The position numbers were made by a program, and so were the translations under genes. DNA of 7,254 nt from Cyanobacteria bacterium UBA11372 (GTDB lineage Bacteria; Cyanobacteriota; Cyanobacteriia; Cyanobacteriales; Aerosakkonemataceae). Where the stretch lies: the NCBI GenBank assembly GCA_003486675.1, contig DNGG01000394.1:1-7254 (forward strand). Direction: 5' to 3'. The notes under the pieces are model-generated. The model saw only the letters and a list, made by a program, of their open reading frames with translations, had not been told where the DNA came from and searched no databases. Positions 5,875 through 7,254 of this stretch are shown here, one piece after another; positions within the stretch are counted from its first letter, which is position 1; every line of letters starts with the position of its first letter.

Positions 5875-5902
5875 CTTACGACCTTGTAAGGGAGTCGCTC
5901 CC
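5875..5902. other. Two abutting hairpins CTTAC/GTAAG and GGGAG/CTCCC
   Basis: CTTAC (5875-5879) pairs with GTAAG (5886-5890), and directly next to it GGGAG (5890-5894) pairs with CTCCC (5898-5902) over a TCG loop. The two stems share base 5890, so they would stack or compete. The second is the most G/C-rich hairpin of the region. Abutting stems are more suggestive of a folded RNA than of isolated chance palindromes. Confidence 0.5.
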
Positions 5903-5958
5903 CTGATTTGTTAACACATGGTTATGTATGACGCCGCCACGCCCAAACAAAGTGAATT

Positions 5959-6050
5959 GAACATCGCTTTTACTCGGAGAATCCCGTAGGAATTCTAGAA
6001 CATCACTTTTACTCGGAACTTTTACTCGGAGAATTCCGCAGGATTTTTAG
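5959..6050. repeat. Three-copy direct repeat containing CTTTTACTCGGA
   Basis: CTTTTACTCGGA occurs at 5967-5978, 6006-6017 and 6019-6030. GAACATC(G/A)CTTTTACTCGGA at 5959-5978 recurs at 5998-6017 (19 of 20). The first and third copies extend together to 32 bases, ending GAAT(C/T)CCG(T/C)AGGA(A/T)TT(C/T)TAG, with four differences. Copy one (5978-5996) can fold on the minus strand into an eight-base-pair stem with one G-U pair. The spacing of copies is uneven and the middle one is partial, so this is a local duplication and not a CRISPR array. Confidence 0.7.
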
Positions 6051-6201
6051 TTATCTTGAGAGAATTTGTCCGTGGTTGAATCCCATGATGTGTAAAAAAA
6101 AGTACACCATTTTTGACCGAACAACGGATAAAAGCCTTCCTCCCTCTCCATATGAGATTTTTAGCCCTCATAGAGAAGTTTACGACCCCAACGATTCACT
6201 T

Positions 6202-6215
6202 CACGCGATCGCGTG
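6202..6215. other. 14-bp palindrome centred on a HIP1 site
   Basis: CACGCGATCGCGTG is a perfect palindrome that contains the cyanobacterial octamer GCGATCGC (6205-6212). It is the only HIP1 site between 3033 and 6671. Confidence 0.7.
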
Positions 6216-6390
6216 CCCCGAATATCTTAGGTTAGTTCGATCTTAGTTGTTTCGAGGACCTTTTTCTATCCCCTACTTGTCTGGCGGAACGTTTCATCAT
6301 AACTCATGCTGCCTTTATCCTAGATTCTTGAAGAACTTAGGACTTTTTTGTGAACAGTTAATTATATCTCCTTGAACGAGACTTTTGTCA

Positions 6391-6411
6391 GTAAAGATAT
6401 AACATCTTTAC
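6391..6411. other. Perfect 8-bp hairpin GTAAAGAT-ATAAC-ATCTTTAC
   Basis: An eight-base-pair perfect stem with a five-base loop, A/T-rich. On the plus strand it is followed by TTACTTTTC, which makes it a weak candidate terminator in that direction, but no plus-strand gene precedes it. Confidence 0.5.
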
Positions 6412-6441
6412 TTACTTTTCAGAAAGCTTAGCCTTTCCCTA

Positions 6442-6470
6442 TAATAAGCCAAACATATTTTGACTTATTA
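6442..6470. other. Long A/T-rich hairpin TAATAAG.../...CTTATTA
   Basis: TAATAAG (6442-6448) pairs with CTTATTA (6464-6470). After one mismatch the stem continues with CAAA (6450-6453) pairing TTTG (6459-6462), giving 11 of 12 paired positions over a five-base loop. It is the longest stem in the gene-free region and lies about 190 bp downstream of the SLOG gene on that gene's strand. Confidence 0.5.
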
Positions 6471-6659
6471 CATCCTCGATTATACTCAAAAAATTAGAAT
6501 CAGTCAGAGAGAGTGGAGAGCGTTTACAAAAGTTAAGAATAGAGCGGTTTTTTTAGGCAGATATCCTATGGTTAATCGGATTTGGTAGATAAACTAACGA
6601 AACTAGGTGATAGCGCGAGGATAAGGATAGTCAATTCTAGCTTCTGTGATGGGCTACCC

Positions 6660-7160
6660 TTACACCTGATGGCGATCGCTGAGGATTGCTCTAGCTATTT
6701 GAATTGCGGCTTGGGGAGTGGATGCGATCGCTACATTTTTCGATAAACTCATAAAAAAAACCTCACTCTTATCGTCACAATTTAACAAAATAACTGGTTT
6801 ATTCGCTTTAATCGCCAAGGCAATTTCTGAAGCTGTACCCGCACCCATGCCGCAAGCAATTACCACATCAGAAGAAAGGACGTTGATATTATTTCGGGCA
6901 TTTCCCATATCGGTAACAATGGCAATATCAACCGCATCAGAAACATTGCTCGTATCAGATGAAGGCAAAATTCCCACGGTTAAACCATTTGCCGATTTTG
7001 CCCCTAAACTTGCAGCTTCCATTACGCCAACATTCCGACCACCTGTTAATAATACCCATCCTGCTTGAGCAATTAGTTTACCCAATTCGCGGGCAGTTTC
7101 TAAATCGGATGGGGTGGCATTTGCACCTGGTCCCATAACGCCAATAACGATTTTTTTCAT
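6660..7160 (-). CDS. SLOG/LOG-superfamily nucleotide-binding protein, TIGR00725-like
   Basis: The 166-residue product is a single Rossmann-like domain of the SLOG superfamily, which includes the LOG cytokinin-activating lysine decarboxylase-like proteins and DprA. It shows IGVMGPG (6-12), LLTGGRNVGVMEAA (37-50), TDMGNARNNI (83-92) and the nucleotide-binding GMGAGTASEIALA (104-116), the counterpart of the PGGxGTxxE motif in LOG enzymes, here without the proline. Length and motif order match the stand-alone TIGR00725 type, whose substrate is not established. The start is set at ATG 7160, giving MKKIVIGVMGPG. An in-frame ATG at 7229 would add 23 residues, but these are encoded by the heptamer repeat (7164-7212), so they are probably untranslated leader. 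There is no Shine-Dalgarno at either ATG. The gene is alone on the minus strand and is followed by the 1.15-kb gene-free region. Confidence 0.9.
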   Translation of the reverse strand: MKKIVIGVMGPGANATPSDLETARELGKLIAQAGWVLLTGGRNVGVMEAASLGAKSANGLTVGILPSSDTSNVSDAVDIAIVTDMGNARNNINVLSSDVVIACGMGAGTASEIALAIKANKPVILLNCDDKSEVFFMSLSKNVAIASTPQAAIQIARAILSDRHQV

Positions 7161-7163
7161 AAT

Positions 7164-7212
7164 GGGTAATTGGTAATTGGTAATGGCTAAGTGGTAATTG
7201 GTAATTGGTAAT
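7164..7212. repeat. Tandem TGGTAAT heptamers (ATTACCA on the gene strand)
   Basis: Seven heptamer-sized units lie directly before the SLOG gene. TGGTAAT is exact at 7171-7177, 7178-7184, 7192-7198, 7199-7205 and 7206-7212, a near copy (GGGTAAT) is at 7164-7170, and the middle unit, 7185-7191, is diverged to GGCTAAG. It is the same repeat family as the array in thiL; relative to the direction of each gene the unit has the same orientation. It overlaps the possible N-terminal extension of the SLOG protein. The remaining 42 bases to the window end show no feature. Confidence 0.85.
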
Positions 7213-7254
7213 AATAAATCGGTTTCCATTACCCTATGCCTAACGACTGAAGTC

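Larger units (their letters stand above)
5510..6659. other. Gene-free, hairpin-rich 1.15-kb region
   Basis: Neither strand has an ORF that looks real; stops interrupt all six frames every few tens of codons. Translating both strands by eye gave fragments but no recognisable protein family. The DNA contains several perfect short hairpins (listed separately), a 32-nt direct repeat and a 14-bp palindrome. It lies between two minus-strand genes and upstream of the unknown pair. The possible readings are a non-coding RNA region, a long leader, or a decayed mobile element or gene. I searched by eye for tmRNA, RNase P RNA, SRP RNA, tRNA and group II intron domain V signatures and found none. The hairpins are more numerous than I would expect by chance, but I have not calculated this. 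Confidence 0.55.

Noticed and set aside
5959..6050. CRISPR array
   Set aside because: Only two full copies and one partial copy, uneven spacing (39 and 13 bases), diverged repeats, and no cas genes in the window.
6071..6087. tRNA T-arm look-alike: CGTGG-TTGAATC-CCATG, five-base-pair stem with seven-base loop
   Set aside because: The loop has G where tRNAs have the invariant C, there is no anticodon arm or D arm at the right distance upstream, and the following bases do not pair with anything at the expected acceptor position.
5521..6600. Group II intron or its remnant
   Set aside because: The abutting hairpins were suggestive, but no domain V-like sequence (GAGC...GGTTC with AGC triad) and no reverse-transcriptase fragment could be found on either strand.

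Overview
The window looks like chromosomal DNA of a filamentous cyanobacterium of the Oscillatoriales type. Six copies of the cyanobacterial octamer GCGATCGC (HIP1) are present (2276, 2487, 3025, 6205, 6672 and 6724). There is a CYP38/TLP40-like cyclophilin, and the intergenic DNA is crowded with small repeat families of the kind common in large cyanobacterial genomes: heptanucleotide tandem repeats, AGAAACC(C/G)GGTTTCT palindromes and GGGGCGGGTTT inverted repeats. Species cannot be named from the sequence.

Left part (1-3129, all on the plus strand): a purine/pyrimidine inverted repeat lies upstream of a secreted or lumenal cyclophilin-type peptidyl-prolyl isomerase. A 105-residue membrane-anchored small protein with a winged-helix-like body follows, then about 360 bp of stacked short repeats, then thiL, thiamine-monophosphate kinase. 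thiL carries five in-phase copies of the heptamer CAATTAC inside its coding sequence, which add a repeated NYQLPIT-type linker between its two domains.

Middle part (3130-5358): a plus-strand orphan gene (162 aa) has a clear TATAAT upstream. It is followed by a 22-codon ORF with a good Shine-Dalgarno that may be a truncated gene start. Two minus-strand genes of unknown function (239 aa, then 263 aa) converge on it. They are 39 bp apart, so probably co-transcribed. No HIP1 site occurs between 3033 and 6204, which fits an accessory segment but does not prove one.

Right part (5359-7254): a 101-bp nested palindromic repeat is followed by about 1.15 kb with no convincing protein gene but several perfect hairpins and a 32-nt direct repeat. 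This stretch lies directly upstream of the unknown gene pair on their coding strand, so it could hold a leader or non-coding RNA, or be a decayed mobile element. The window closes with a minus-strand SLOG-superfamily (TIGR00725-type) nucleotide-binding protein. Its apparent 5' extension is made of the same heptamer repeat found inside thiL.

The left-hand genes are ordinary housekeeping. The most likely place for something undescribed is the unknown pair at 3808-5358 together with the structured gene-free DNA upstream of it. No domain in either protein could be identified with confidence.
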